A stretch of DNA of 13,292 nt from an uncultured Agathobacter sp. (lineage in GTDB: Bacteria; Bacillota; Clostridia; Lachnospirales; Lachnospiraceae), in the NCBI GenBank assembly GCA_934358675.1, contig CAKRKX010000071.1, positions 1 through 13,292 of the forward strand. Reading direction: 5' to 3'. This document shows, in pieces, positions 1 through 6,479 of this stretch. Below the pieces are notes generated by a model. It was not told where the DNA came from and searched no databases. It was given only the letters and a program-made list of their open reading frames with translations. Position 1 is the stretch's first letter, and every line of letters begins with the position of its first letter. The position numbers and the translations under genes were made by a program.

Positions 1-71
1 GGTGACAGGATTCGAACCTGCGACCTCCTGGTCCCAAACCAGGCGCTCTAGCCAAGCTGAGCCACACCCCG
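1..71 (-). tRNA. tRNA-Pro (UGG), 3' end cut by window edge
   Basis: Read on the minus strand, the sequence starts CGGGGTGTGGCTCAG and has an anticodon arm CCTGG-TTTGGGA-CCAGG, giving anticodon TGG (proline). The T arm GCAGGTTCGAATCCTGT is intact. Only four bases (CACC) of the 3' acceptor strand are inside the window; the remaining CCG pairing partners and the discriminator base lie beyond position 1. It lies downstream of rdgB on the same strand and has its own consensus promoter just upstream. Confidence 0.96.
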
Positions 72-114
72 AAGGTTATTTATTTGCATCTGTTTCATCC
101 GTGACGCAAGTAGT

Positions 115-143
115 ATTATATTATAGGGTGTGGCTCTTGTCAA
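115..143 (-). promoter_or_regulatory. Consensus sigma-A promoter for tRNA-Pro
   Basis: On the minus strand a perfect -35 TTGACA (138-143) is followed by exactly 17 bases and a perfect -10 TATAAT (115-120). The predicted start near 108 would leave a leader of about 37 bases before the mature tRNA end at 71. The spacer contains an 11-base inverted copy of the tRNA 5' end, reported as a finding. The very AT-rich stretch 144-179 between rdgB and this promoter shows no GC-rich terminator hairpin. Confidence 0.9.
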
Positions 144-179
144 CATTATTTTTGAATTTTTTTAAATTTTTTGTAATTT

Positions 180-773
180 TTAAATTTCTTTCACAAGAAG
201 TGCCTTCATCGCACGAAGTGCCTTGCCTCTGTGGCTGATCGCATTCTTCTGCTCACGGGATAAAGCCGCCGAAGAACAGCCGAATTCATCGAGGTAGAAG
301 ATCGGATCATAGCCGAATCCGTTCTCCCCTTCCGGCTCCCAGCCGATATAACCTTCCATGGTCTGGCGTGTCACAAGCTCTCTCTTGTCCGGAAGTACGG
401 CAGCGATCGCGCATACGAAACGCGCGGTACGCTCCTCCTTCTTGACGCCGTCCAGACGGTCAATGAGATTCTGATTCTTGATCGTATAGGAAGTATCCTC
501 TCCCATGTAACGCGCAGAATATACGCCCGGTTCCTTGTTCAGATAATCGATCTCCAGACCCGAATCGTCCGCAAGAACGATCGCGTCGGTATGTGCGGCG
601 ATCGCGCGCGCCTTGATCAAGGCGTTTTCCTCAAATGTCGTACCGTCCTCAACGATGTCCACGTTGATTCCTGCTTCTTTCATGGAAGTGATCTCCACAT
701 CGCAGTCCGCCATAATCTCGCGGATTTCTCTCATCTTGTCCTTATTGCCTGTCGCAAAAATAATCTTCGTCAT
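180..773 (-). CDS. rdgB: RdgB/Ham1 family dITP/XTP pyrophosphatase
   Basis: This cytosolic house-cleaning enzyme hydrolyses non-canonical purine triphosphates (dITP, ITP, XTP) to the monophosphate and pyrophosphate, keeping deaminated bases out of DNA and RNA. Family motifs are all visible: the N-terminal substrate loop TGNKDK (residues 8-13), DDSGLEID (69-76, with the catalytic/metal-binding acidic residues), YSARYMG (85-91), NGFGYDPIF (151-159) and the C-terminal SHRGKA (180-185). At 197 residues it has the usual family length. The frame is open further upstream, but the protein starts at the ATG at 773, because MTKIIFATGN is the typical N-terminus and the extension is Arg-rich nonsense read inside the amidase gene. 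It follows the amidase stop by only four bases. A GAGGAGGG ribosome site lies inside the amidase end, so it is co-transcribed as the last protein gene of the operon. It appears intact. Confidence 0.96.
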   Translation of the reverse strand: MTKIIFATGNKDKMREIREIMADCDVEITSMKEAGINVDIVEDGTTFEENALIKARAIAAHTDAIVLADDSGLEIDYLNKEPGVYSARYMGEDTSYTIKNQNLIDRLDGVKKEERTARFVCAIAAVLPDKRELVTRQTMEGYIGWEPEGENGFGYDPIFYLDEFGCSSAALSREQKNAISHRGKALRAMKALLVKEI

Positions 774-777
774 AATT

Positions 778-1830
778 CTAATAGCCCTCCTCAAAAGCCT
801 GCATGATCGCATTGTAGATGCCTTTGGCCGCCTTCTTCTGGTACGCCGCATCATTCAACTTGTCAAGTTCCTCGTAATTGGTCATAAATCCGACCTCCAC
901 AAGTGCCACCGGCACCTTGCTCGTTCTTATGATATAGATACTGTCTCCCGGAAGCAGATTGCGCTTCGTGCTGCCGAGTGACTCACAGAGCCGGTCCAGA
1001 CAGATCTGTGCCAGATGCCTGCTGGACAATTCGGAGTCATCCGACTCGCTGTACATGACCTGCGTTCCGCTGGTGCTTGTAAAATTACCGGTTGCGGACG
1101 AATTGTTGTGAATGCTGATGAACAGATCCGCATCGCATTTGTTTGCAAGCTGCACACGCTGGTCGAGCGTCGGATTCGTATCCTTCGTCCTCGTATAATA
1201 TACGCCGATATTCTCATCACTCTGATCAAATAACGCTTTCAGTTTCAGCAGGATCGCAAGGTCGATGTCCTTCTCCGACACGCCGAGTTTTAAGGCTCCC
1301 GGCATCCTGCCTCCGTGCCCCGCATCCACCACGACCACTTTGTCGTAGATATCGTGCGGATCCACAAAATCCAGATAAAGTTTTCCTGCCCTGTAATTCT
1401 GTGACAGCTCATACACCCGGTCAAGCATGAGCGCGATCACGCCTTCGTCCCCATCCTTATAATAGGACAGCGATGCGATATGATCACAGCTTCCCTTGAT
1501 GCTGTAGCGGTCAAAATAATCATCCACGCCTCCCGCAAAGCGTATGTAGATCGTCTGCGTGATATAATCGTTCTGCACCTTGAGCTGATCCTCCGGCAGC
1601 GCCTCCGGCAACGCGATCGCAAGCTGCGCATCTACCGTCTCATCACTGACGACCACCTCATCCGGATCCACATAATCCGTGACGACATCCGCATCACCGA
1701 CGCGCTCCTGCTGCTCTGCGGCGAGCACCTCGCGCGCGTGCAGATCTGGGAAAAAATACAGCGAAGCGCACACGATCACCGTCAGCATTCCCGTCAGGAC
1801 CGTGACCCATTTTAATACGACTTCATCCAT
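778..1830 (-). CDS. Membrane-anchored N-acetylmuramoyl-L-alanine amidase (Amidase_3)
   Basis: This is a zinc amidase that cleaves the amide bond between muramic acid and the stem peptide of peptidoglycan. The C-terminal Amidase_3 domain covers roughly residues 164-346. The expected ligands are H172 in DAGHGG, E186 in VSEKDIDL and H241 in SIHNN, with the catalytic E312 in VEVGF. Residues about 7-28 form one hydrophobic helix, so the enzyme is probably anchored with its bulk outside the cell. Residues about 88-158 form a folded-looking region, possibly AMIN-like, after an acidic low-complexity linker (about 38-80). The start is the ATG at 1830; a GTG one codon earlier is also possible. Stop and start overlap as TGATG with the upstream protease gene, which strongly suggests translational coupling. 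The length (350 residues) is normal for a non-sporulation cell-wall amidase; a sporulation-specific CwlD role cannot be excluded but is not shown. Confidence 0.93.
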   Translation of the reverse strand: MDEVVLKWVTVLTGMLTVIVCASLYFFPDLHAREVLAAEQQERVGDADVVTDYVDPDEVVVSDETVDAQLAIALPEALPEDQLKVQNDYITQTIYIRFAGGVDDYFDRYSIKGSCDHIASLSYYKDGDEGVIALMLDRVYELSQNYRAGKLYLDFVDPHDIYDKVVVVDAGHGGRMPGALKLGVSEKDIDLAILLKLKALFDQSDENIGVYYTRTKDTNPTLDQRVQLANKCDADLFISIHNNSSATGNFTSTSGTQVMYSESDDSELSSRHLAQICLDRLCESLGSTKRNLLPGDSIYIIRTSKVPVALVEVGFMTNYEELDKLNDAAYQKKAAKGIYNAIMQAFEEGY

Positions 1831-3536
1831 CACATATCCCTCGTAAATGCCTTAATGCAAAGATTGCATTCTCTCTTTTCTTTTACATTGACAAATTTCG
1901 TGCCATTCGGACTGATGTAGCCCTCTCCGTCATCGAGATCCACACCCTGCAGGATCTTCTCACCGGTATCGTACTCGATCGCCAGCGGATGCTTTGAACC
2001 CGGTGTCTTGATCCGTATCATGACCGCATATTTTTCGCCTTTGGCAAGCTCGACCGACTGATCGAAATCGACCGTGTAATAACCGGCTTTCTTAAACACG
2101 CCCTCTGCAACCTTCTCGCGGTCATCAAAAGACTTCTCGTTGACAAAATTGTGCACCACATACACTTCATACTCCGTGTTCGCACCGGTCGCATAAAACG
2201 AAGCCGCCGTAAGCGACTGCGCACTCTTGGCCTTGAACACGTTCGCACCGTAGATCTGCTCACTGTCATAGCCCATCTTGCCTACCCAGCCGCACAGATC
2301 ACTCTGGTAAATATGGTCATAATTGTCCGTATCGTCCACGCGCGTGTACACCACGTTATGCGTACCGATATTCGTGTCGTAATAGGACACGTAGAAAATG
2401 CCGTTGTCGCCGAAATCTCTGCCCCAGCTGTTCTGGCAGATAAACGCACCGTCCCCCTCAAGCGGGGTATTGAAATTGGCGCTTGGATAATTGTCATCCC
2501 AGCCGATGATCACGACATCGTGATTCGGCTTCTCCGTACCGATGTAACAGTACGCGTTCGTTGTCTTGTTATAATACTGGGAATCGCCCTGTGAACTGCG
2601 GATTGTGCTGTACAGAGACGTCTGCACGCCGCCATACTTGAAGACCGCTTCCTTGATTCCCTCGTAATCTTTACCGTCGATGATCTGCATCTCCTGCACA
2701 TGCTTGACCGCCTTAAGCGATGCATCGCTCTCTCCGTCTCCATACGGATCGTCCGCCTCGTAAACCGGTCCCTGCCATGCGGCAAGATACGCCATACCCA
2801 TCGTATATTCACCGCCGTCATACTGGTTCGCATTAAACGAATTGCTCATCGTCATGTGATCCACGGAAAAAAGCGCTTTTTCCTCCGGAAGCAGCGAAGA
2901 CTCCAGCGCAGACGTCGCGGCAAATGCCCAGCAGGTTCCGTAGCTTCCCTGATTGCGGATTTTCGACACGCGGAGCTTGTCGCGCAGATCGTAGGCAGTC
3001 GGCACGAGCGAAGTTGTATCGGTATCGGACGCACTGATCGTGTTATCCGCGATATTAAATGTACAGTTGTAGCCAAGCAGATCCGACAGATCATTCAGAC
3101 TCACATACCACTCTCCGTCCTTCCTGGTCAAAGCCGAAGTGATATCATACTCTTCCCCGTTGACATGCGCTTTCTTCTCGCCGGAGTTCATCTCGACAGA
3201 CAGCGTGTGCTTCTCCACCAGAAGGCGCTTGTTATCGTAGATATGTGCACTGCAGTTGAGCGAATCGCGCAGCATCGATACCGGAAGCATGATATTGCGG
3301 TCCCGGTTCATGTAGAAATCGCTTTTGGCATTCGTATATTCCTGATTATCAATGACCGCCTTAATGAGATTGGCATTCACGTCCCGCGCGACAAGCGGAT
3401 TCCACACATCCGAGTCAAGCTGTGCACCGCGGAACTGTCCCACCTGGGCTCTGTCCACTCCAAGTATCTGAAATTTGAACAAAAAGACCAGTGCCAGCAT
3501 CACGGTAAAGGCGATGTATCTTTTCGAATATTTCAT
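1830..3536 (-). CDS. Secreted/membrane-anchored papain-family (C1) cysteine protease with N-terminal stalk-like domain
   Basis: The peptidase C1 domain runs from about residue 178 to 400. It has the oxyanion-hole Gln196 and nucleophile Cys202 in NQGSYGTCWAF, His339 in NHDVVIIGWDD and Asn369 in QNSWGRDFG, so the full papain catalytic set is present. An N-terminal hydrophobic helix (about 8-25) with few flanking basic residues acts as signal peptide or anchor. No AXA cleavage site or lipobox is obvious. Residues about 70-170 resemble the copper-amine-oxidase-N-like stalk domain of Clostridial surface proteins (LPVSMLRDSL, VNGEEYDI, YVSLNDLSDLLGY). The C-terminal part (about 400-568) is a beta-rich module like the lectin-like domain that follows C1 domains in such proteins. 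The start has an AGAGGT ribosome site. It begins 24 bases after the methyltransferase stop, and its stop overlaps the amidase start. The substrate is unknown; a surface or cell-wall protein is inferred from localisation and partner. Confidence 0.93.
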   Translation of the reverse strand: MKYSKRYIAFTVMLALVFLFKFQILGVDRAQVGQFRGAQLDSDVWNPLVARDVNANLIKAVIDNQEYTNAKSDFYMNRDRNIMLPVSMLRDSLNCSAHIYDNKRLLVEKHTLSVEMNSGEKKAHVNGEEYDITSALTRKDGEWYVSLNDLSDLLGYNCTFNIADNTISASDTDTTSLVPTAYDLRDKLRVSKIRNQGSYGTCWAFAATSALESSLLPEEKALFSVDHMTMSNSFNANQYDGGEYTMGMAYLAAWQGPVYEADDPYGDGESDASLKAVKHVQEMQIIDGKDYEGIKEAVFKYGGVQTSLYSTIRSSQGDSQYYNKTTNAYCYIGTEKPNHDVVIIGWDDNYPSANFNTPLEGDGAFICQNSWGRDFGDNGIFYVSYYDTNIGTHNVVYTRVDDTDNYDHIYQSDLCGWVGKMGYDSEQIYGANVFKAKSAQSLTAASFYATGANTEYEVYVVHNFVNEKSFDDREKVAEGVFKKAGYYTVDFDQSVELAKGEKYAVMIRIKTPGSKHPLAIEYDTGEKILQGVDLDDGEGYISPNGTKFVNVKEKRECNLCIKAFTRDM

Positions 3537-3560
3537 AATTACCTCTTTATTAATTCCTCA

Positions 3561-4706
3561 TTACTTGCGTTTTGGCGGCTTCGGCCCCATAAACTGGTAG
3601 AAATACGTCTTGATCATACCGTTGTAGATCTTACGGTTCTTGTCCGCCTTTCTTCCGATATAACGCTCTGCATCCTCGTAGCTCGTGATCATATAAAGCG
3701 ACCACGCATCCAGCCCCGCATAGGCCTGTCCGATCTGCGTGTAGAGCGCCGGGAGATCTGCTTTCTCCTCGAGACGCTCGCCGTACGGCGGGTTCGTGAT
3801 GATAAAACCGTATTTCTTCGGGTGGTGCAGCGCCGCAACCTCTCTCTGCTGAAAATGGATCAGTCCGTCAACGCCCGCTCTCTTTGCATTCTCGCGCGCA
3901 GCCTTGACAACCTCACCGTCAATATCATATCCCTGAATGTCCACCTCAACATTCAGATCCACCATATCCTGCGCCTCTTCCACCGCATCGTACCACAGCT
4001 GCTTCGGGATCAGATTCGTCCACTGCTCCGCGGTAAAGCTGCGATTCATGCCCGGCGCAATATTGGCTGCCATCATTGCCGCCTCGATCGGGAACGTTCC
4101 GCTTCCGCAGAACGGATCGACCAGAATGCGGTCCTTTTTCCATGGGGTCAGCATGATCAGCGACGCCGCCAGCGTCTCCGTGAGAGGTGCCTTGCTCGTA
4201 GCAAGTCGATAGCCTCTCTTGTGCAGCGAGTCACCCGATGTATCGAGCGTCACCATCACCTCGTCCTTCAACAGGAAAATGCGTACCGGATACTCTGCAC
4301 CGTCCTCCGGAAACCAGTCAAGGTGATACGAACGCTTCATGCGCTCCACCATCGCCTTCTTCGCGATCGACTGAATATCCGACGGACTGAAAAGTTTACT
4401 CTTGATCGAAGATGCTTTCTTCACCCAGAATTTGCCGTCCTTCGGAATATAATCTTCCCAGGGCAGAGCCTTGATTCCCTCAAACAACTCATCAAATGTG
4501 GTGGCCTTAAAGCGCCCCACCAGAAGAAGCACGCGCTCCGCGCCTCTTAAGAAAATATTTGCACGACAGATGGCTTCCGCATCTCCGGTAAATGTCACAC
4601 GCCCATCCTCTACTTTTGTAATCTCATACCCGAGATCGTAGATTTCACGCTTGGTTACCGCCTCAAGCCCGAAGTGGCAAGGCACTACTAAATCAAATGT
4701 CTTCAT
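3561..4706 (-). CDS. THUMP-domain class I RNA N2-guanine methyltransferase, RlmL/YpsC type
   Basis: This is predicted to methylate guanine N2 in 23S rRNA using S-adenosylmethionine, in the cytosol. Residues 1 to about 155 hold the RlmL-type N-terminal region: a ferredoxin-like segment starting VVPCHFGLEAVTKREI, then the THUMP region. Residues about 165-376 hold the Rossmann methyltransferase. It has the SAM loop DPFCGSGT (197-204), an acidic residue ending strand 2 (GYDIDGE, 259-265) and the catalytic motif NPPYGER (305-311), typical of amino-directed methyltransferases. The 381-residue length matches the single-methyltransferase Firmicute homologue YpsC rather than the longer two-domain enterobacterial RlmL. 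The ribosome site is weak (AGAGAAATTT). It is the first gene of the tight set leading to protease, amidase and rdgB. It seems intact; target nucleotide specificity is inferred from the family only. Confidence 0.92.
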   Translation of the reverse strand: MKTFDLVVPCHFGLEAVTKREIYDLGYEITKVEDGRVTFTGDAEAICRANIFLRGAERVLLLVGRFKATTFDELFEGIKALPWEDYIPKDGKFWVKKASSIKSKLFSPSDIQSIAKKAMVERMKRSYHLDWFPEDGAEYPVRIFLLKDEVMVTLDTSGDSLHKRGYRLATSKAPLTETLAASLIMLTPWKKDRILVDPFCGSGTFPIEAAMMAANIAPGMNRSFTAEQWTNLIPKQLWYDAVEEAQDMVDLNVEVDIQGYDIDGEVVKAARENAKRAGVDGLIHFQQREVAALHHPKKYGFIITNPPYGERLEEKADLPALYTQIGQAYAGLDAWSLYMITSYEDAERYIGRKADKNRKIYNGMIKTYFYQFMGPKPPKRK

Positions 4707-4733
4707 AAATTTCTCTTTCTATGTATTTCTTTT

Positions 4734-4805
4734 TACATTGTATTTCATAATGTATTTTACAATGTATTTCATAATGTATAACAAATTGTATTCATAAATG
4801 TGTTA
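4734..4805. repeat. 24-bp AT-rich tandem repeats upstream of the methyltransferase operon
   Basis: Three consecutive 24-base units lie at 4734-4757, 4758-4781 and 4782-4805. The first two differ at only three positions and share the core ATGTATTTCATAATGTAT or its one-base variant. The third is more diverged, and a partial copy (TATGTATTTC) lies just before the array. Each unit contains a short inverted repeat, ACATT or ACAAT with AATGT. The array fills the leader region between the rhodanese stop and the methyltransferase start. I see no convincing gene or terminator in the remaining AT-rich sequence of this 173-base gap. Confidence 0.85.
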
Positions 4806-4879
4806 CGAACTACTTCTCTCATATTGTTACATATTCTATCAAATTTTGAAATAGGTATTCTGTACATTTTTTTCACTTT

Positions 4880-5176
4880 TTAGAGCTGCTTCTTTAACGC
4901 CTCATATCCACCGACAACCGTTGCAACATGATAGCCTTCCCTCCCGAGTCTTCGCGCAATCTGCATACTGCCGCCGCCGTGTTCACAGTACAGGATCAGC
5001 TTGCGGTTCCGCGGCAGACGAAGACTTCGATTTTCAAACATCTCATACGGATAATTGACGGCGCCCGGCCAGTGTCCGGCGATGTAATCCTCCGGTTCCC
5101 TGATATCGATCAGGATTCCCCTGCTTCCCTTAAGCACCTGCTGCAGTTGTGACGCGTATACGATCTGAAAATCCAT
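4880..5176 (-). CDS. Single-domain rhodanese-like protein
   Basis: This is a small cytosolic sulfurtransferase-type protein of 98 residues that should carry a persulfide on Cys64. It has the rhodanese hallmarks: IDIREPEDYIAGHWPGAVNYPY (residues 23-44, with the CH2A-like start and the GH-PGA segment), then the active-site loop CEHGGGS (64-70) and the C-terminal VVGGYEAL (87-94). The loop starts with Cys and has the expected small residues, so catalytic competence is plausible. The physiological acceptor is unknown. No signal peptide is present. The start is well supported by AAGGAG five bases upstream of the ATG at 5176. It appears to be a one-gene unit with its own -10 element, and a 13-bp inverted repeat sits in its leader. 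Confidence 0.92.
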   Translation of the reverse strand: MDFQIVYASQLQQVLKGSRGILIDIREPEDYIAGHWPGAVNYPYEMFENRSLRLPRNRKLILYCEHGGGSMQIARRLGREGYHVATVVGGYEALKKQL

Positions 5177-5190
5177 AGTTTCTCCTTAAC

Positions 5191-5240
5191 AGAAAACAGA
5201 TTACGAAAACCTGCGTCTCCATAATCTGTTTTCTATTATA
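5191..5240 (-). promoter_or_regulatory. Rhodanese gene -10 element and 13-bp inverted repeat at its start site
   Basis: On the minus strand a perfect TATAAT (5235-5240) is followed directly by a perfect inverted repeat: AGAAAACAGATTA (5222-5234 on the complementary strand) and its reverse complement at 5191-5203, with 18 bases between. Transcription from this -10 would begin inside the first arm, so the repeat could be an operator or form a hairpin in the leader just before the AAGGAG ribosome site. The -35 is poor (ACGTTT at 17 bases). The stem is AT-rich and lacks a clean U-tract, so it is not a classical terminator, although it could weakly terminate the upstream small gene. Confidence 0.6.
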
Positions 5241-5264
5241 CTATGCTTTTTTCACGAAAACGTT

Positions 5265-5471
5265 CTAGCGGTGGCAATTATCCATCGAATCCGACTCGTC
5301 GGTTGCACGATCGGTCATGCGGTTCGAAGTCTTATTGCTTGTCTTGTTGGATGTCTTGTTTGAAGTTTTGTTGGAAGTTCTGTTCGAAGTTTTATTCGAA
5401 GTCTTGTCTGTCGATCTGTCACTTCCTGCGTTTGTGCTGTCGTAAGCGTCCGTATTTTTGTTATAAGCCAT
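5265..5471 (-). CDS. Small hydrophilic NKTS-repeat protein of unknown function
   Basis: I do not recognise this 68-residue protein. Its core (residues 22-53) is eight tandem four-residue units: DKTS, NKTS, NRTS, four NKTS and NRMT. They are flanked by an Asn/Asp/Ser/Thr-rich head (MAYNKNTDAYDSTNAG) and an acidic tail (DRATDESDSMDNCHR). There is no membrane segment or signal peptide. The protein should be soluble, strongly hydrophilic and probably disordered; the repeat carries about one positive charge per unit. Translation is supported by a good ribosome site, TGAGGT, eight to nine bases before the ATG, with synonymous third-base changes between units. No clear promoter was found in the gap upstream. 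The gene could be a repeat-expanded spurious frame, but the ribosome site and varied codons argue for a real gene. Confidence 0.62.
   Translation of the reverse strand: MAYNKNTDAYDSTNAGSDRSTDKTSNKTSNRTSNKTSNKTSNKTSNKTSNRMTDRATDESDSMDNCHR
5313..5408 (-). repeat. 12-bp coding tandem repeat (eight units)
   Basis: This is the DNA counterpart of the four-residue NKTS repeat, eight units of 12 bases each. Units differ mainly at third positions (AAA/AAG, ACT/ACA-type and AAC/AAT changes), so the protein repeat is conserved while the DNA has drifted. This is consistent with an old expansion kept by selection, or with slippage followed by drift. Confidence 0.8.
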
Positions 5472-5734
5472 CTTTTTTACCTCACTTTTTAAACATTTCC
5501 GTTTTCTTAGACTCAGCTAATGGCAACGGTTTGTACATTTTGTTACAAAAATAGTGTACCTGTTGACTACGAAAATATACATAATTTTGATTGCTTTTTT
5601 CTTCCATATCATATATAATCAATTTGAAGAGATGTTTATCTTTTCAATGTTATACCTCTTATTAATTATTTATACTCCCCTCAAAAGGATCAGTCGTAAG
5701 ACTGGTCCTTTTACTTTACCAAAAAAATGTATTG
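5472..5734. other. AT-rich intergenic gap without a supported gene
   Basis: The gap separates the small repeat protein from the ABC operon terminator. It contains an orphan hairpin (described separately) and a short inverted repeat TTTGTA-8 bases-TACAAA (5530-5549). A plus-strand frame of 95 codons crosses the gap and runs into the ABC operon terminator and the end of the antisense permease gene. It has no convincing ribosome site, and I do not call it a gene. No convincing promoter could be assigned to the small repeat gene here. Confidence 0.6.
5683..5712. other. Orphan hairpin, possible terminator
   Basis: AAAAGGATCAGTC (5683-5695) and GACTGGTCCTTTT (5700-5712) pair over 13 bp, with one T-G wobble and a four-base GTAA loop. 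This is the shape of a Rho-independent terminator, but the arms supply the A and T runs and neither side continues into a long T-tract. The nearest same-strand gene end is the ABC operon, which already has its own terminator about 20 bases upstream, so it may be a back-up terminator or the end of a short transcript. Confidence 0.6.
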
Positions 5735-5781
5735 AAAAAGACATTCCTGCGTGCACGGTCACACAACAGGAATGCCTTTTT
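5735..5781 (-). terminator. Rho-independent terminator of the ABC operon
   Basis: The arms AAAAAGACATTCCTG (5735-5749) and CAGGAATGCCTTTTT (5767-5781) pair over about 15 bp with one mismatch on the plus strand; on the minus strand it is a G-T wobble. The loop is 17 bases. On the minus strand the stem ends in TCTTTTTC, with a further T-run a few bases on. It lies three bases past the stop of the last permease gene. The A/T-rich arms would also let it work on the plus strand. Confidence 0.85.
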
Positions 5782-5783
5782 GT

Positions 5784-6479
5784 TTATACATATTTACTCA
5801 TCGCCGCACCGAACGCCGCTTTGGAGAACGGCCTCTTGTAGATTGCCAGGGAAATGAGATACGCAGCTCCGACACCGACAATTGCAAGCACATATCCAAT
5901 CACAATATTGCCTGCAATCGGAAGGCGGTTCTGCAGAAATGCATTCGTTCCGCTGACTGCAGTCTGATAACCGGCAATCCCGCCGACGAACATAAGGAAC
6001 ACATATAGCGCGATCAGCGCAGCCCAGAAATATTTGTAGATCAATTCCGTGAATACCAGAAGTAACAATGTCGATGCACCCAGCCACGGAACGTCTGCCC
6101 AGAATTTATCTGCGAATTCCGGATGGACCGCTGTCGCGATCACACGTGCGATCACAAACACGGTCATAGCGAACAGCATCGTAACAAGTAATACTTCCGC
6201 AAACATCTTTGTCTGTATTTTCTTCTTATAAAAAGAAGTCTGTACAACGTGTGCGACATCGTTCGTAATCAGAAACTGTGCCGGGAATGAGACCGCCGCC
6301 AGAAGAAGAAATGCGCTGATATCAAAACCGTACGAGAAAGGAATTCCCGTTGATAAATAAAAGATTTCTCCCACAATTCCTATCACAACAAAAACGATCA
6401 TAAACAATATATTGATCACTTTATTGACACATACTCCAAATTTGATCAGTTCCCACGCTTTACGCAGATCATTTTTCAT
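5784..6479 (-). CDS. ABC exporter membrane subunit, second permease (hypothetical)
   Basis: This is a polytopic membrane protein of 231 residues. About six hydrophobic segments are visible near residues 22-42, 52-72, 95-118, 132-147, 150-170 and 190-213. The N-terminus is short and basic (MKNDLRKAWELIKFG). No cytosolic domain or catalytic motif is seen. It is the last of three co-oriented genes after a GntR regulator, so it is inferred to pair with the adjacent six-helix protein as the transmembrane part of an ABC-2-like exporter. The ATG at 6479 was chosen over an upstream frame start because AAGGAG lies seven bases before it and the hydrophobic protein begins here. The start overlaps the end of the preceding permease gene by 11 bases. 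Substrate unknown. Confidence 0.8.
   Translation of the reverse strand: MKNDLRKAWELIKFGVCVNKVINILFMIVFVVIGIVGEIFYLSTGIPFSYGFDISAFLLLAAVSFPAQFLITNDVAHVVQTSFYKKKIQTKMFAEVLLVTMLFAMTVFVIARVIATAVHPEFADKFWADVPWLGASTLLLLVFTELIYKYFWAALIALYVFLMFVGGIAGYQTAVSGTNAFLQNRLPIAGNIVIGYVLAIVGVGAAYLISLAIYKRPFSKAAFGAAMSKYV

Noticed and set aside
774..854. N-terminal extension of RdgB
   Set aside because: The extension lies in the amidase gene, is Arg-rich and unlike any RdgB N-terminus; MTKIIFATGN at 773 is the canonical start.
2700..4550. Plus-strand open frame of 616 codons
   Set aside because: It lies antisense to the protease and methyltransferase genes, whose catalytic motifs are intact. Its translation is rich in His/Arg/Ile/Leu without any domain, as expected of a shadow frame.
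4734..4805. CRISPR-like array in the AT-rich gap
   Set aside because: There is no unique spacer between units; they are direct tandem copies.
5313..5408. CRISPR array or other DNA-level repeat array
   Set aside because: The 12-base units are contiguous without spacers and keep a protein frame with synonymous changes, so this is a coding tandem repeat.
5554..5841. Plus-strand 95-codon frame with a hydrophobic start
   Set aside because: No convincing ribosome site. It crosses two hairpins, including the ABC operon terminator, and ends inside the antisense permease gene; the hydrophobicity follows from AT-rich DNA.
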